A stretch of DNA of 30,298 nt from JAUIAI01 sp049680625. GTDB taxonomy: Bacteria > Pseudomonadota > Gammaproteobacteria > Burkholderiales > Burkholderiaceae_E. The stretch lies in the NCBI GenBank assembly GCA_049680625.1, contig JBAUID010000025.1:1-30298 (forward strand). Direction: 5' to 3'. How positions within the stretch are numbered: position 1 is the stretch's first letter; each line of letters starts with the position of its first letter. The notes under the pieces were generated by a model that was not told the origin of the DNA, searched no databases, and saw only the letters and a program-made list of their open reading frames with translations. Shown piece after piece: positions 8,618-17,872 of the stretch. Made by a program: the position numbers and the translations under genes.

Positions 8618-9943
8618 TTACAGCGTCTGAGCGCCGGCCATGTACGACTGCAGAGCCGCCGGCACTTTCACCGAACCATCCGCTTGCTGATAGTTCTCCA
8701 GCACCGCAACCAAGGTACGGCCAACGGCTAGCCCGGACCCGTTTAAGGTGTGTACCAGTTCGGTTTTCTTCTTTTCATTTCGAAACCGGGCCTTCAGCCG
8801 GCGCGCCTGAAAATCTTCACAGTTGGAGATCGACGAAATTTCGCGGTAGGTGTTTTGGGCTGGCAACCACACTTCGAGATCATAAGTCATCGCCGCACCA
8901 AAACCCATATCGCCGGTACACAGCTTGACAACCCGGTACGGCAACTCCAGCTTGCGCAATATCGCCTCTGCGTGGCCAAGCATTGACTCAAGCGCCTCAT
9001 ACGATTTTTCCGGATGGGTGATTTGTACCATCTCGACTTTGTCGAACTGATGCTGTCGAATCATGCCGCGCGTATCTTTACCGTAACTGCCAGCCTCTGA
9101 ACGAAAGCAAGGTGTATGGGCCGTAAACTTCAGCGGCAGCTCTTGCGGCGTCAGGATTTGGTCCCTGACAATATTTGTGAGGGTCACTTCCGATGTTGGA
9201 ATCAGGTACAACGATTCAGCCACATCATCAGGGGCAGCAGCGTCACCATCACGGGCCGACTGACCACCTTTGGTGACCGCAAACAAGTCTTGCTCAAACT
9301 TGGGTAACTGCCCGGTACCGCGTAAGGTTTCTGCATTGACAATATACGGCGTATAACACTCGGTATAACCATGCTCCTGCGTTTGGGTATCCAGCATCAA
9401 TTGCGCCAGCGCCCGATGCAGACGGGCTATCGAACCACGCATCAGCGTAAAGCGTGAGCCAGACAACCGCGAGCCGGTATCGAAGTCCAGACCAAATGCG
9501 GCACCCACATCAACATGGTCTTTTGCTTCAAAGCCCAGGGCCAGGTCTTCGCGGCCTGTTGGGGCCCAACGTCGAACCTCAACATTGTCGTTTTCGTCTT
9601 TGCCAACAGGTACTGACTCATGAGGCAGATTGGGAATTTCCTGCATCCGGCGAGCCAGTTCTTGCTGAATCTGCTCGTTACGTTCGGCCGCGGTTTTGAG
9701 CGCCGCGCTCATTTGGCCTACCTGCGCCATGGGTTCACTGGCATCCTGCCCTTTGCCTTTGAGCTGGCCAATTTCTTTGGACAAGGCATTGCGCCGGGCC
9801 TGCATGGCTTCGGTTTCGGACTGGACGGACTTTCGTTCGGTTTCCAGCGCCTCCCAGGCAGCGGTATCAAGGGTATAAGAGCGGGTAGCCAACCGCCGGG
9901 CAACAGCGGCTAAGTCTTTACGTAACAGGTTCGGATCGATCAT
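8618..9943 (-). CDS. serS: seryl-tRNA synthetase
   Basis: The 441-residue class II synthetase charges tRNA-Ser (and tRNA-Sec) with serine. The N-terminal MIDPNLLRKDL and the long antiparallel coiled-coil arm (about 27-110), which grips the tRNA variable arm, are intact. Motif 2 is FRSEAGSYGKDTRGMIRQHQ (280-299) and motif 3 is GLAVGRTLVAVLENY (404-418). Serine-site context TSEVTLTNI is present. A Gly/Asp/Ala-rich stretch of about a dozen residues (near 230-245, GGQSARDGDAAAPDD) looks longer than usual. It follows rarA at 161 bases, as in many gammaproteobacteria. Its product would also supply Ser-tRNA(Sec) for the selenoprotein proposed at 18.6-19.8 kb. Confidence 0.97.
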   Translation of the reverse strand: MIDPNLLRKDLAAVARRLATRSYTLDTAAWEALETERKSVQSETEAMQARRNALSKEIGQLKGKGQDASEPMAQVGQMSAALKTAAERNEQIQQELARRMQEIPNLPHESVPVGKDENDNVEVRRWAPTGREDLALGFEAKDHVDVGAAFGLDFDTGSRLSGSRFTLMRGSIARLHRALAQLMLDTQTQEHGYTECYTPYIVNAETLRGTGQLPKFEQDLFAVTKGGQSARDGDAAAPDDVAESLYLIPTSEVTLTNIVRDQILTPQELPLKFTAHTPCFRSEAGSYGKDTRGMIRQHQFDKVEMVQITHPEKSYEALESMLGHAEAILRKLELPYRVVKLCTGDMGFGAAMTYDLEVWLPAQNTYREISSISNCEDFQARRLKARFRNEKKKTELVHTLNGSGLAVGRTLVAVLENYQQADGSVKVPAALQSYMAGAQTL

Positions 9944-10104
9944 GCCCTATTGTAGCCAGCGGCTTGCCGACTAGCGAGTCAAAGACTGGAATCCGACAAA
10001 AACCCGACGATTCGGGTAACCCAACGGCACAGCGACTGCTTGCTTATGCGTGGGCCGGTTTGTCAGTGAATTCGTGGGTCAATTCGTGCGGCTTGTTCGT
10101 GGAC

Positions 10105-11517
10105 TTATTTGCCCGCATTGCCCTGTGCTTTGGGAGGTTCTTCTCCGGCCGAACCAGCATCCGCCGACTCGCGGCTGCGTTCGCGCAACTGACGAAGTTT
10201 TTCACCAATGGCACTTTCCAGACCACGCTCACTTGGCAGGTAGAACTGAGCATCAAGCCCATCAGGGAAATACTGCTCGCCGGCGGCAAAGGCATCCGAT
10301 TCGTCATGGGCGTATCGATAGTCTTTGCCATGGCCCAGGTCTTTCATCAGCCGGGTCGGCGCATTGCGCAAGTGCATCGGGACAGGGGCTGAACCTGTTT
10401 CGCGAACATACGACATAGCCGCCTTGTAGGCGGTATAGACACGGTTGGACTTGGCGGAACAAGCGAGAAAGACAACCGCCTGGGCCAGGGCCAGCTCACC
10501 TTCAGGCGAGCCGAGGCGCTCGTAGGTCTCAGCGGCGTCAAGGGCCATGCGCAGGGCTCTGATGTCGGCCAGACCAATATCTTCACTGGCCATTCGGACA
10601 ATCCGCCGCGCCAGGTAGCGCGCATCTGCACCGCCGTCGATCATCCGGCAAAACCAGTACAAGGCGGCGTCCGGGTCAGAACCACGAACCGATTTATGTA
10701 AGGCACTGATCTGGTCGTAAAAGACGTCACCGCCTTTATCAAATCGACGCAGATCTTCGGCCAGGGCGCTATCGAGCAAGGTCGTATCAATTACGCCCCC
10801 CTGCCCCTGGCTAACCGCCGCAAGCGCAATGACCTCAATGGCGTTTAACAAACGCCGGGCATCACCATCGGCATACGCAAGCAGTTTGGCGGCCGCTTGG
10901 TCAGCAACCGACACCTCGAGTTCGAGAGCCGCGCGGTCAAGCAATACCCGTAATTCATCAATCGACAGAGGCTGCAAAACGTAAACCCGCGCCCGGGATA
11001 ACAAGGCATTGTTAACTTCAAATGACGGGTTTTCCGTGGTGGCGCCAATAAAAGTGATTAAGCCGCTTTCAACATGGGGCAAAAAAGCATCCTGCTGAGC
11101 CTTGTTGAAGCGGTGCACTTCATCCACAAACAAGATTGTGCCTCGCCCGGCTATCTGCGCCAGTTCAGCCTGGGCAACCGCCTCGCGGATTTCTTTCACC
11201 CCACCGAGCACTGCCGATATAGCAATAAAGTGCGCATCGTAATGATTCGCCAGCAATCGGGCCAGGGTCGTCTTACCAACCCCAGGCGGCCCCCATAGCA
11301 ACATCGAATGTGGCTCACCAGCGTCCAGGGCTACCCGTAATGGTTTACCCACAGCCAACAAATGGGCCTGACCAACGACCTGGTCAACGCTTGTGGGCCG
11401 CAGCCGCTCTGCCAGCGGCTGGCTAAGTGGACGAGTTGTGGATTCAGTCGCCGTCGAGTTCTCAGCGGCGTCGGTGCGTCCCCCCGGATTGCCCCCAAAC
11501 AAGTCCGGTTCGTTCAT
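10105..11517 (-). CDS. rarA: replication-associated recombination protein RarA (MgsA), AAA+ ATPase
   Basis: The 470-residue AAA+ protein acts at stalled replication forks and is related to clamp-loader subunits. Visible are Walker A GPPGVGKT (76-83), Walker B LFVDEVHRF (129-137), the sensor region GATTENPSFEVNNALLSR and the C-terminal tetramerisation part with DGGADARYLARRIVRMASED. The start is set at ATG 11517 (MNEPDLFGG), whose first bases overlap the stop of the MFS gene as ATGA. The frame stays open upstream to 11976, but that part reads the MFS gene out of phase. The C-terminal tail beyond the family core (about 25 residues) is polar and rich in Glu, Ala and Gly. Confidence 0.96.
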   Translation of the reverse strand: MNEPDLFGGNPGGRTDAAENSTATESTTRPLSQPLAERLRPTSVDQVVGQAHLLAVGKPLRVALDAGEPHSMLLWGPPGVGKTTLARLLANHYDAHFIAISAVLGGVKEIREAVAQAELAQIAGRGTILFVDEVHRFNKAQQDAFLPHVESGLITFIGATTENPSFEVNNALLSRARVYVLQPLSIDELRVLLDRAALELEVSVADQAAAKLLAYADGDARRLLNAIEVIALAAVSQGQGGVIDTTLLDSALAEDLRRFDKGGDVFYDQISALHKSVRGSDPDAALYWFCRMIDGGADARYLARRIVRMASEDIGLADIRALRMALDAAETYERLGSPEGELALAQAVVFLACSAKSNRVYTAYKAAMSYVRETGSAPVPMHLRNAPTRLMKDLGHGKDYRYAHDESDAFAAGEQYFPDGLDAQFYLPSERGLESAIGEKLRQLRERSRESADAGSAGEEPPKAQGNAGK

Positions 11518-12809
11518 CCGCCCGTTCCGGCAACTGTTTTCGTTTGGACCGGACGACTCGAGTAGCCTGCAACAAAGGCAAAACCAATCATGACAAATTG
11601 CAGACTGGCGATGACCATCCACAAAATGGCGGGATGGCCACTGTCCAGCAACATCCCATATAAAGCCGGGGCGCTTGCCATGCCAACATCCAGGCCGGAA
11701 TACACCACCCCGTATACCCGCCCGGTCGCTCCGGCCGGTGCCGCTCGACGCACCAGCAAGTCGCGCGACGGGTTCGCAAACCCGGCAGAAAACCCCATCA
11801 TGCCGAACATCACCGGCACCATCCAGGGCAATACCGGCAAAACGACCATACCCAGGGACACCAATGCCGCGCCACCAAAACCCAGGGCGATCATTTTCTC
11901 GACCCGGTCTGAGGCGGCAACGTAACCACCGGGGATGGAGCCGGTCGCGGAACAAACCATGTAAACGGTCAGGCATAAGGCAACTAATTCAGGGTCCAGG
12001 CCATGCAGCAGGCCCGCAGCCGCCGGCGCAAAACTCTGCACCCCGCCAAGCGAAAATGCGAACAAGGCAAAGAACAGGAAACTAAGCCAAACCGCCCGAA
12101 TCCGCAGGAAATCAAACACGCCATCCTGACTCGCCGCACCCGCCTGAGCCGTTTTTGCGCTCAGTTCACTGGCCAGCTGCGGGCCGAGCAGTATCCGGCG
12201 CTGAGACAGCGTGAGTAGTAAACCGCCCAGAGCCAGTAAGGCAGCGCCAATCAAGGCACCGCGCCAGCCAAACCAACTGGCCAGGGTCGCCATATATAGC
12301 GGTGCAAATGCCCAACCAAGCGTCCCGCTGATACCGTGGACAGCATAAGCGCGGCCCAATATGGCCGGGCGCACCCGCGCATTCATAATGGAAAAATCGA
12401 TTGGGTGGAACGGCGCGTTTCCGAAACCCGCAATACCCATTCCAACGGCCAACATCCAGTAAGTTGTGCTACTGGCAAGCACCAGCGCGCCCACGGCAAA
12501 CATTGCCAGCGACACCATGAGCACCGGAATGGCACCAACTTTGTCTACCAGGAAACCCGCCGCGGACTGGCCCAGGCCGGAGATCACAAAAAACGCCGTC
12601 ATCAACAGACCGAGCTCGGTATAGCTGTACCCAAACTCGGCACGCAGATACGGAAACAACGGCACCAGCAACAGATGAAAAAAATGGGAAATCGAGTGGA
12701 CTACCCCGATCACCGCAATGACCGTCTTATCGCGGTAATGCGGGCTCAGCCTCGGGTCAGACGGACTGGCGGTATCATCCGCGCTGGCGGCGGCGGTAGT
12801 GGAATTCAA
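11514..12809 (-). CDS. major facilitator superfamily transporter
   Basis: The 431-residue protein has about 12 membrane helices and a polar N-terminal tail of about 27 residues. MFS marks include GQSAAGFLVDKVGAIPVL between helices 2 and 3 and the second-half counterpart GGYVAASDRVEKMI. Substrate is unknown; the pattern resembles nitrate/fosmidomycin-type or sugar-phosphate-type exporters, which is a guess. The only usable start near the N-terminus is TTG 12809 with no clear ribosome site; a stop codon lies in frame 24 bases upstream. Its TGA overlaps the ATG of rarA (ATGA), so rarA translation is probably coupled to it. It is an extra gene between lolA and rarA compared with the usual order. 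Confidence 0.9.
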   Translation of the reverse strand: MNSTTAAASADDTASPSDPRLSPHYRDKTVIAVIGVVHSISHFFHLLLVPLFPYLRAEFGYSYTELGLLMTAFFVISGLGQSAAGFLVDKVGAIPVLMVSLAMFAVGALVLASSTTYWMLAVGMGIAGFGNAPFHPIDFSIMNARVRPAILGRAYAVHGISGTLGWAFAPLYMATLASWFGWRGALIGAALLALGGLLLTLSQRRILLGPQLASELSAKTAQAGAASQDGVFDFLRIRAVWLSFLFFALFAFSLGGVQSFAPAAAGLLHGLDPELVALCLTVYMVCSATGSIPGGYVAASDRVEKMIALGFGGAALVSLGMVVLPVLPWMVPVMFGMMGFSAGFANPSRDLLVRRAAPAGATGRVYGVVYSGLDVGMASAPALYGMLLDSGHPAILWMVIASLQFVMIGFAFVAGYSSRPVQTKTVAGTGG

Positions 12810-12883
12810 TGTTTGCGGGTCCGGGCGGGGGTCGGCAATTCAGGCGGGGAAGTCGCTTATATTAATCCCCGATGCCCAGCTGG

Positions 12884-13573
12884 TCACGGCCTGACGACGT
12901 CCGCACCCTCTGGTATCGAAAATTCGAATTCAGATGCCGCCAAAATCGGATTGCGCACCATGTCGGAGAACACAAATCGTGTTGTCCGATTAAAGGCATC
13001 AAGCACCTCCATAGCGACCGGGATGTTGTCCTGAAAGCCAATGCGAATCTGCTCAAATCCGGCCTCCCGAACCTTTGGTGTTGCCTGCAACCAGTTGGCT
13101 CCGTCCACGAGGCCAAGATCGGTTAACTCGAAACTGTCATCAAGCTCACCCGTACCAAACAAAATTGCTGCCGGGGTTGCGCCCAGCGCGCCGGCCATTG
13201 GACGCACGGTAACCTGGTTTAAATCGGGGTCGTGAAAATAGACGTCCTGGCCGTCCGCGACCAGCAGTTGCGGATACGGATCGGTCACCTCCCAGCGAAA
13301 CCTTCCGGGTCGGGCAAACGCAAAGCGACCCTGGCTGGCATCAGCAGGCTTGCCACCGTCCATTTGCTGTGAGAAACGCCCTGTGGCCGCCTTCGTCACC
13401 AGGACAAATTTTCGCAACTGAGAGACCGCGGTCGCCGGCCCTCCAGGCTGTGCTGCCGATTCGGGTTTGGTCGTTGCCGGAGCGGCGCTCTGGGCCTGGG
13501 CATCGGCACAAACCGTCGCAATCAGACCTATTGACACAGTCAGTGCCCAAATCATTAAGTAAACAGGATTCAT
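12884..13573 (-). CDS. lolA: outer-membrane lipoprotein carrier protein LolA
   Basis: This 229-residue periplasmic chaperone carries lipoproteins from LolCDE to LolB. A Sec signal peptide (MIWALTVSIGLIATVCADAQ) precedes an Ala/Pro-rich linker to about residue 50. The LolA fold follows with family signatures: GRFSQQM, GRFAFARPGRFRWEV, PYPQLLVADGQDVYFHDPDL, and near the end FVFSDMVRNP. The linker after the signal peptide makes the protein somewhat longer than the usual 200-210 residues. It lies 65 bases after ftsK, in the conserved ftsK-lolA-rarA order. Its natural clients would include the two lipoproteins encoded in this window. Confidence 0.93.
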   Translation of the reverse strand: MNPVYLMIWALTVSIGLIATVCADAQAQSAAPATTKPESAAQPGGPATAVSQLRKFVLVTKAATGRFSQQMDGGKPADASQGRFAFARPGRFRWEVTDPYPQLLVADGQDVYFHDPDLNQVTVRPMAGALGATPAAILFGTGELDDSFELTDLGLVDGANWLQATPKVREAGFEQIRIGFQDNIPVAMEVLDAFNRTTRFVFSDMVRNPILAASEFEFSIPEGADVVRP

Positions 13574-13638
13574 AGCTTCTTTAACGCACAGCCAGACATC
13601 TGGCTGACAAATCGGTCAGGGCTAGCCGGCCCGGGCGC

Positions 13639-16014
13639 TTATTCGTCGCCCGCGCCAGTGCCAACCGGCACCAGTATTTCGCGGTTGCCATTGCCAGACA
13701 TGGTTGACACCATGCCGGCGTTCTCCATTTGTTCCAGCAGCCGCGCCGCCCGGTTGTACCCAATGCGCAAATGGCGCTGAACAAGTGAGATTGACGCCCG
13801 CCGGTTCTTGAGCACAACTGCAACGGCCTGGTCGTACATTGGGTCACCTTCGGCATCAGTTGCCTCGCTCAGACCACCAAAACCAACCGCGCTACCGCCG
13901 TCAATGTTCTCCGGCAAACCACCTTCGAGAATCCCTTCAACATAGTCGGGCTCGCCACTGAGCTTCCAGTGTTCTGCCACTTTATGAACTTCTTCGTCAG
14001 CAACAAAAGCGCCGTGAACACGGATTGGCACACCGGAGCCGGACAACATGTACAACATGTCACCCATACCAAGCAACGACTCCGCACCGGACTGGTCGAG
14101 GATGGTTCTGGAATCGATTTTAGATGACACCTGGAAGGCGACCCGGCTCGGCACGTTTGCTTTTATCAGACCGGTAATCACATCAACTGATGGACGCTGG
14201 GTTGCCAGGATCAGGTGAATACCCGCGGCCCGTGCCTTTTGCGCGAGGCGCGCAATCAGCTCCTCGACCTTCTTGCCGACAACCATCATCAGGTCGGCAA
14301 GCTCATCAATAACGACGACTATCTGCGGTAATCGACCGAGGTCTTCAGGCTCATCCGGCGTGATGCTGAACGGATTAGAAATAGGTTCACCGTTCTTTTC
14401 AGCTTCACTGACTTTGACGTTATAGCCTGACAGATTTCGCACGCCAAGCTTGCTCATCAGGCGGTAACGACGCTCCATTTCAGCGACACACCAGTTAAGT
14501 GCATTTCCTGCCTGCTTCATATCAGTAACGACGGGAGCCAACAAGTGCGGAATCCCTTCATAAACGCTCAACTCGAGCATCTTCGGATCGATCAGGATCA
14601 TGCGGACTTCGGAGGGGTCTGCCTTGTACAAAATCGACAGCAACATCGCGTTGATACCCACCGACTTTCCAGAGCCCGTCGTACCGGCAACCAGTAAATG
14701 TGGCATCTTGGCCAGATCAGCAACCACCGGGTTACCTGCGATGTCTTTGCCCATAGCCAGTACCAGCTTGGATGGTGCATCGGCATACACTTTGGATCCG
14801 AGAATCTCGGATAAGCGGACCGTCTGGCGCTGCGGGTTGGGCAGTTCAAGACCCATCAGGTTTTTGCCCGGAATCGTTTCAACCACGCGAATTGACACCA
14901 GCGACAACGCGCGCGCCAGGTCTTTCGACAAGTTGACAATCTGGCTACCCTTGACGCCCGTAGCGGGCTCAATTTCGTATCGGGTAATGACCGGTCCGGG
15001 CAGCGCACCTTCAACCCGGGCAGCGACGTTAAAGTCGGCCAGCTTCTTCTCGATCAACCGCGACGTGTATTGCAAGGTCTCTTCCGAGACCATCGGCCCG
15101 GATTCGGTTGGCAAATCCAGCAGTGATACCGCCGGCATATCGGAGTCGGACGGAAGATCCGAAAACAGTATGGTCTGACGCTCAAGCACGGCACGTTCGC
15201 TTGGCTCAACCCGGGTCACCGGCGGGGTGATTTTTATTGGCTGGGGCGCTTCATCAAAATATCGACGCAGTTCCTCAACCTGCTCTTCACGCTCAGTGGC
15301 AGCGATTTCACCAGCCCGGCGGTCGCGGATAGCTGATACAAAAGCGATCACGCGCGTCACCAACCACTCGACACCAAAACCGATACGCTCGGCAATGTTT
15401 AGCCAGGACTGGCCCGACCATAAACTAAACCCGGCGGCCAGGCCGAGAAGAATCAGCAAGGTGCCACCAACGGCACCCAGCGCGCCAATTGATATGCCCG
15501 CCAACGAGTTGCCAATCAGCCCGCCCGGTGCGAGCGGCAAACTGGCATCAATCGAATGCAAGCGCGACGCCTCGAGTGCCATCGCGCTTGCGAAGAACAC
15601 TGCAAAACCAACATAGCGTTCCCATGCGAACCGCCCGGCGTCGTCGTCTTCAGTGACGATCTCAGTAGCCGCAAGTGGCGCCTTGGCTCGAATGCCGCGA
15701 ACGACGCCGACACCGAGCATCAGGATCAACAAATAACTGGTCAGGCCAAATAAATACAGGAACAAGTCAGAGAACCAGGCACCAACGCGACCACCAAAGT
15801 TATGAATGGTCGAGGTCTGAATCACATGGCTCCAGCCTGGGTCCTGGGGATCGTAGGTCGCGAGAATCAGAAAAAGAAAAAACGCCAGAAAGGCCAACGA
15901 AATCCAGCGGATTTCCCGGAGCAGGCGCAATACGGATTCGGGCAGGCCAAATGGAGTACTCGCCTCTTCCAATACCGGCTTGCGGACAGACCCCGCAGTA
16001 GTGCTTCTTGCCAT
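13639..16014 (-). CDS. ftsK: DNA translocase FtsK
   Basis: The 791-residue septal DNA pump moves chromosome dimers at division and activates XerCD recombination. Four membrane segments fall within residues 36-200, followed by a short linker (about 205-310), so this is the compact FtsK/SpoIIIE form and not the 1300-residue E. coli form. The motor has Walker A GTTGSGKS (444-451) and Walker B VVVIDELADLM (566-576), then LATQRPSVDVITGLIKANVP. The C-terminal winged-helix gamma domain (about 725-785, ASISLVQRHLRIGYNRAARL) reads KOPS sites. It starts 11 bases after the stop of the Crp-like gene and precedes lolA. Confidence 0.97.
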   Translation of the reverse strand: MARSTTAGSVRKPVLEEASTPFGLPESVLRLLREIRWISLAFLAFFLFLILATYDPQDPGWSHVIQTSTIHNFGGRVGAWFSDLFLYLFGLTSYLLILMLGVGVVRGIRAKAPLAATEIVTEDDDAGRFAWERYVGFAVFFASAMALEASRLHSIDASLPLAPGGLIGNSLAGISIGALGAVGGTLLILLGLAAGFSLWSGQSWLNIAERIGFGVEWLVTRVIAFVSAIRDRRAGEIAATEREEQVEELRRYFDEAPQPIKITPPVTRVEPSERAVLERQTILFSDLPSDSDMPAVSLLDLPTESGPMVSEETLQYTSRLIEKKLADFNVAARVEGALPGPVITRYEIEPATGVKGSQIVNLSKDLARALSLVSIRVVETIPGKNLMGLELPNPQRQTVRLSEILGSKVYADAPSKLVLAMGKDIAGNPVVADLAKMPHLLVAGTTGSGKSVGINAMLLSILYKADPSEVRMILIDPKMLELSVYEGIPHLLAPVVTDMKQAGNALNWCVAEMERRYRLMSKLGVRNLSGYNVKVSEAEKNGEPISNPFSITPDEPEDLGRLPQIVVVIDELADLMMVVGKKVEELIARLAQKARAAGIHLILATQRPSVDVITGLIKANVPSRVAFQVSSKIDSRTILDQSGAESLLGMGDMLYMLSGSGVPIRVHGAFVADEEVHKVAEHWKLSGEPDYVEGILEGGLPENIDGGSAVGFGGLSEATDAEGDPMYDQAVAVVLKNRRASISLVQRHLRIGYNRAARLLEQMENAGMVSTMSGNGNREILVPVGTGAGDE

Positions 16015-16025
16015 TGGTTATTTAT

Positions 16026-16700
16026 TCAGTTCAGATAAGCGCTGATTTTCTCACGAAGCACCAGTTTACCCTCTGGCATCGGCACGATGTAGCCGTCAAC
16101 TTCCAGACCTTTCATAACCCGCGATACCATTTCCCGCGAGGCACCGATCATTTTGGCGATTTCCTGTCGGGGCAATTTACTGCGAATCACCAACTGACCT
16201 CCCTGGGTTTCTGAAAAATCGAGCAACACGCGCGCCACCCGGCCATAAACATCAAGCAAGGCAAGGGTTTCGATTTTCTTATCCGCTTCGCGTAGTCGGC
16301 GCACCAGACCGCGCATCACCGCCATTGTCATTTCGTTGTTCTGGGCAATCATCGCCTTGAACCCTTCTTTGTTCACCGCCATGAAATCACATGCTTCAAT
16401 GGTGATAACACTCGCTGAGCGCGGCGCGTCATCAATCAGGCTCATCTCGCCAAAGAACTCGCCAGATCTGAGCACGGCGAGGATCACCTCTTTTCCGTCT
16501 GAGTCAGATCGCTGGACTTTCGCGCGCCCGGACAACAGGATATAGAGAGACGACGAGGGCTCCCCTTCGGAGACGATTGTCCGCCCCTTTGGGTAGCTGC
16601 GTCGAACCGATCCGGCCGCGAGCATATCAACCTGAGCCTCACTCAGGCTGGCAAAAAGCGGCACCCGCCGCAGGAAAGCTTTGTTTTCGTCATGCGCCAT
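16026..16700 (-). CDS. Crp/Fnr-family transcription regulator
   Basis: The 224-residue regulator has an N-terminal cyclic-nucleotide-binding domain (about 10-125) and a C-terminal Crp-type helix-turn-helix (177-199, RQEIAKMIGASREMVSRVMK). The phosphate-binding cassette GEFFGEMSLIDDAPRSASV (80-98) keeps the Glu and the Arg-Ser pair that contact cAMP in CRP, so nucleotide binding is plausible. No Fnr-type Cys cluster is present, which argues against iron-sulfur oxygen sensing. It lies just 11 bases upstream of ftsK, in the place where lrp usually stands in gammaproteobacteria, and is divergent from trxB across 195 bases. Direct regulation of trxB or itself is possible but unproven. Confidence 0.92.
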   Translation of the reverse strand: MAHDENKAFLRRVPLFASLSEAQVDMLAAGSVRRSYPKGRTIVSEGEPSSSLYILLSGRAKVQRSDSDGKEVILAVLRSGEFFGEMSLIDDAPRSASVITIEACDFMAVNKEGFKAMIAQNNEMTMAVMRGLVRRLREADKKIETLALLDVYGRVARVLLDFSETQGGQLVIRSKLPRQEIAKMIGASREMVSRVMKGLEVDGYIVPMPEGKLVLREKISAYLN

Positions 16701-16801
16701 CAGTCATCCAATCGTCAGGGATTTGGAACCCGGTCCGCCCCGCCGACACGGTTGCAACCAGTTTTTTTATGCGGCCCGAGGGACTCCCCGGTAACCGACC
16801 G

Positions 16802-16807
16802 TATAAT
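16802..16807 (+). promoter_or_regulatory. candidate -10 box for trxB
   Basis: A perfect TATAAT stands in the 195-base divergent region between the Crp-like gene and trxB, 88 bases before the trxB start. No good -35 box is found 16-18 bases upstream, which would suit an activator-dependent promoter, possibly the divergent Crp-like regulator. This is a pattern match only. Confidence 0.35.
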
Positions 16808-16895
16808 TAACTGCAAGCCTACGGCAAATCGTGTTCAAACGTGCGCTTTCGGGCGTAAGCCGATATTTTTTTGAGTTTTTTGCAACGAGGCCCCT

Positions 16896-17852
16896 ATGCC
16901 CGAAAGCAAGCAATGCCGTGTCCTGATCCTTGGATCAGGCCCCGCTGGCTATACCGCAGCCGTTTACGCGGCCCGCGCCAACCTGAGCCCGGTCCTGGTC
17001 ACCGGGGTTGAGCAAGGGGGGCAGCTGATGACAACCACGGATGTCGACAACTGGCCGGCAGACGATCAAGGCGTGCAAGGCCCCGAGCTCATGCAACGAT
17101 TCCTGGCTCACAGCACCCGCTTTGGCACCGAGATCATCAATGACCATATCAACCGGGTTGACCTGACCCCGGGCAGACTGCGCCTGACGGGTGACAACGG
17201 TGAATATGCGCCCGACGCGCTGATCGTGGCCACCGGCGCCTCCGCACGTTACCTTGGCCTGCCGTCTGAAGAAGCATTCATGGGAAAAGGCGTGTCAGCC
17301 TGCGCAACCTGTGACGGCTTTTTCTATAAAAACAAAGATGTCTGTGTCATTGGTGGCGGCAATACGGCGGTCGAAGAAGCCTTGTACCTGAGCAATATCG
17401 CCAGCAAGGTCCACCTGGTCCATCGCCGTGATCAGTTGCGTGCAGAGGCCATCATGATCGACAAGCTCATGGCAAAGGTCGCAGAAGGCAAAATTGAGCC
17501 GCACTGGTTTCATGAGCTTGATGAAGTCTTAGGTGACAAAATGGGCGTGACCGGCGTAAGGATTCGGAACAATCAGGCCAACACAACAAAAGAAATGGAA
17601 CTACACGGCTGCTTTATTGCTATTGGCCACTCACCCAATACCGGCTTATTTGAGGGACAACTTGAAATGGCAGGTGGTTACATCACAACCAAATCCGGTC
17701 AGGCCGGTGGCGCTACCAGTACCAGCGTACCGGGGGTTTTCGCCGCCGGCGACGTTCAGGATCACATCTATCGACAGGCCATCACGAGTGCAGCAACAGG
17801 TTGCCAGGCAGCACTTGATGCACAAAAATACCTCGAATCCCTGGCGGGATAG
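16896..17852 (+). CDS. trxB: thioredoxin-disulfide reductase
   Basis: The 318-residue flavoprotein passes electrons from NADPH to thioredoxin in the cytosol. The FAD site GSGPAGYTAAVYAARA (13-28), the redox pair in ACATCD (Cys136 and Cys139), the NADPH site GGGNTAVEEALYLS and the C-terminal FAD motif GVFAAGDVQD are intact, and the length is normal. GAGG five bases before ATG supports the start. The Smr-domain gene follows after 20 bases, so the two are probably cotranscribed. Thioredoxin is also a plausible electron source for UxxC proteins such as the selenoprotein encoded nearby; that link is inference. Confidence 0.97.
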   Translation: MPESKQCRVLILGSGPAGYTAAVYAARANLSPVLVTGVEQGGQLMTTTDVDNWPADDQGVQGPELMQRFLAHSTRFGTEIINDHINRVDLTPGRLRLTGDNGEYAPDALIVATGASARYLGLPSEEAFMGKGVSACATCDGFFYKNKDVCVIGGGNTAVEEALYLSNIASKVHLVHRRDQLRAEAIMIDKLMAKVAEGKIEPHWFHELDEVLGDKMGVTGVRIRNNQANTTKEMELHGCFIAIGHSPNTGLFEGQLEMAGGYITTKSGQAGGATSTSVPGVFAAGDVQDHIYRQAITSAATGCQAALDAQKYLESLAG

Positions 17853-17872
17853 TCAGGTAATCCGTTGCATCC

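Noticed and set aside
9944..10104. possible small gene such as crcB between rarA and serS
   Set aside because: Only 161 bases, with a weak 12-base repeat (TTCGTG units at about 10071-10098); no membrane-protein frame is present.
11518..11976. upstream extension of rarA to 11976
   Set aside because: This part reads the MFS gene in another phase and is Cys/Trp/Arg-rich; RarA homologues begin near ATG 11517.
12336..13034. 232-codon plus-strand frame
   Set aside because: It overlaps the start of the MFS gene and the end of lolA antisense; composition is shadow-like.
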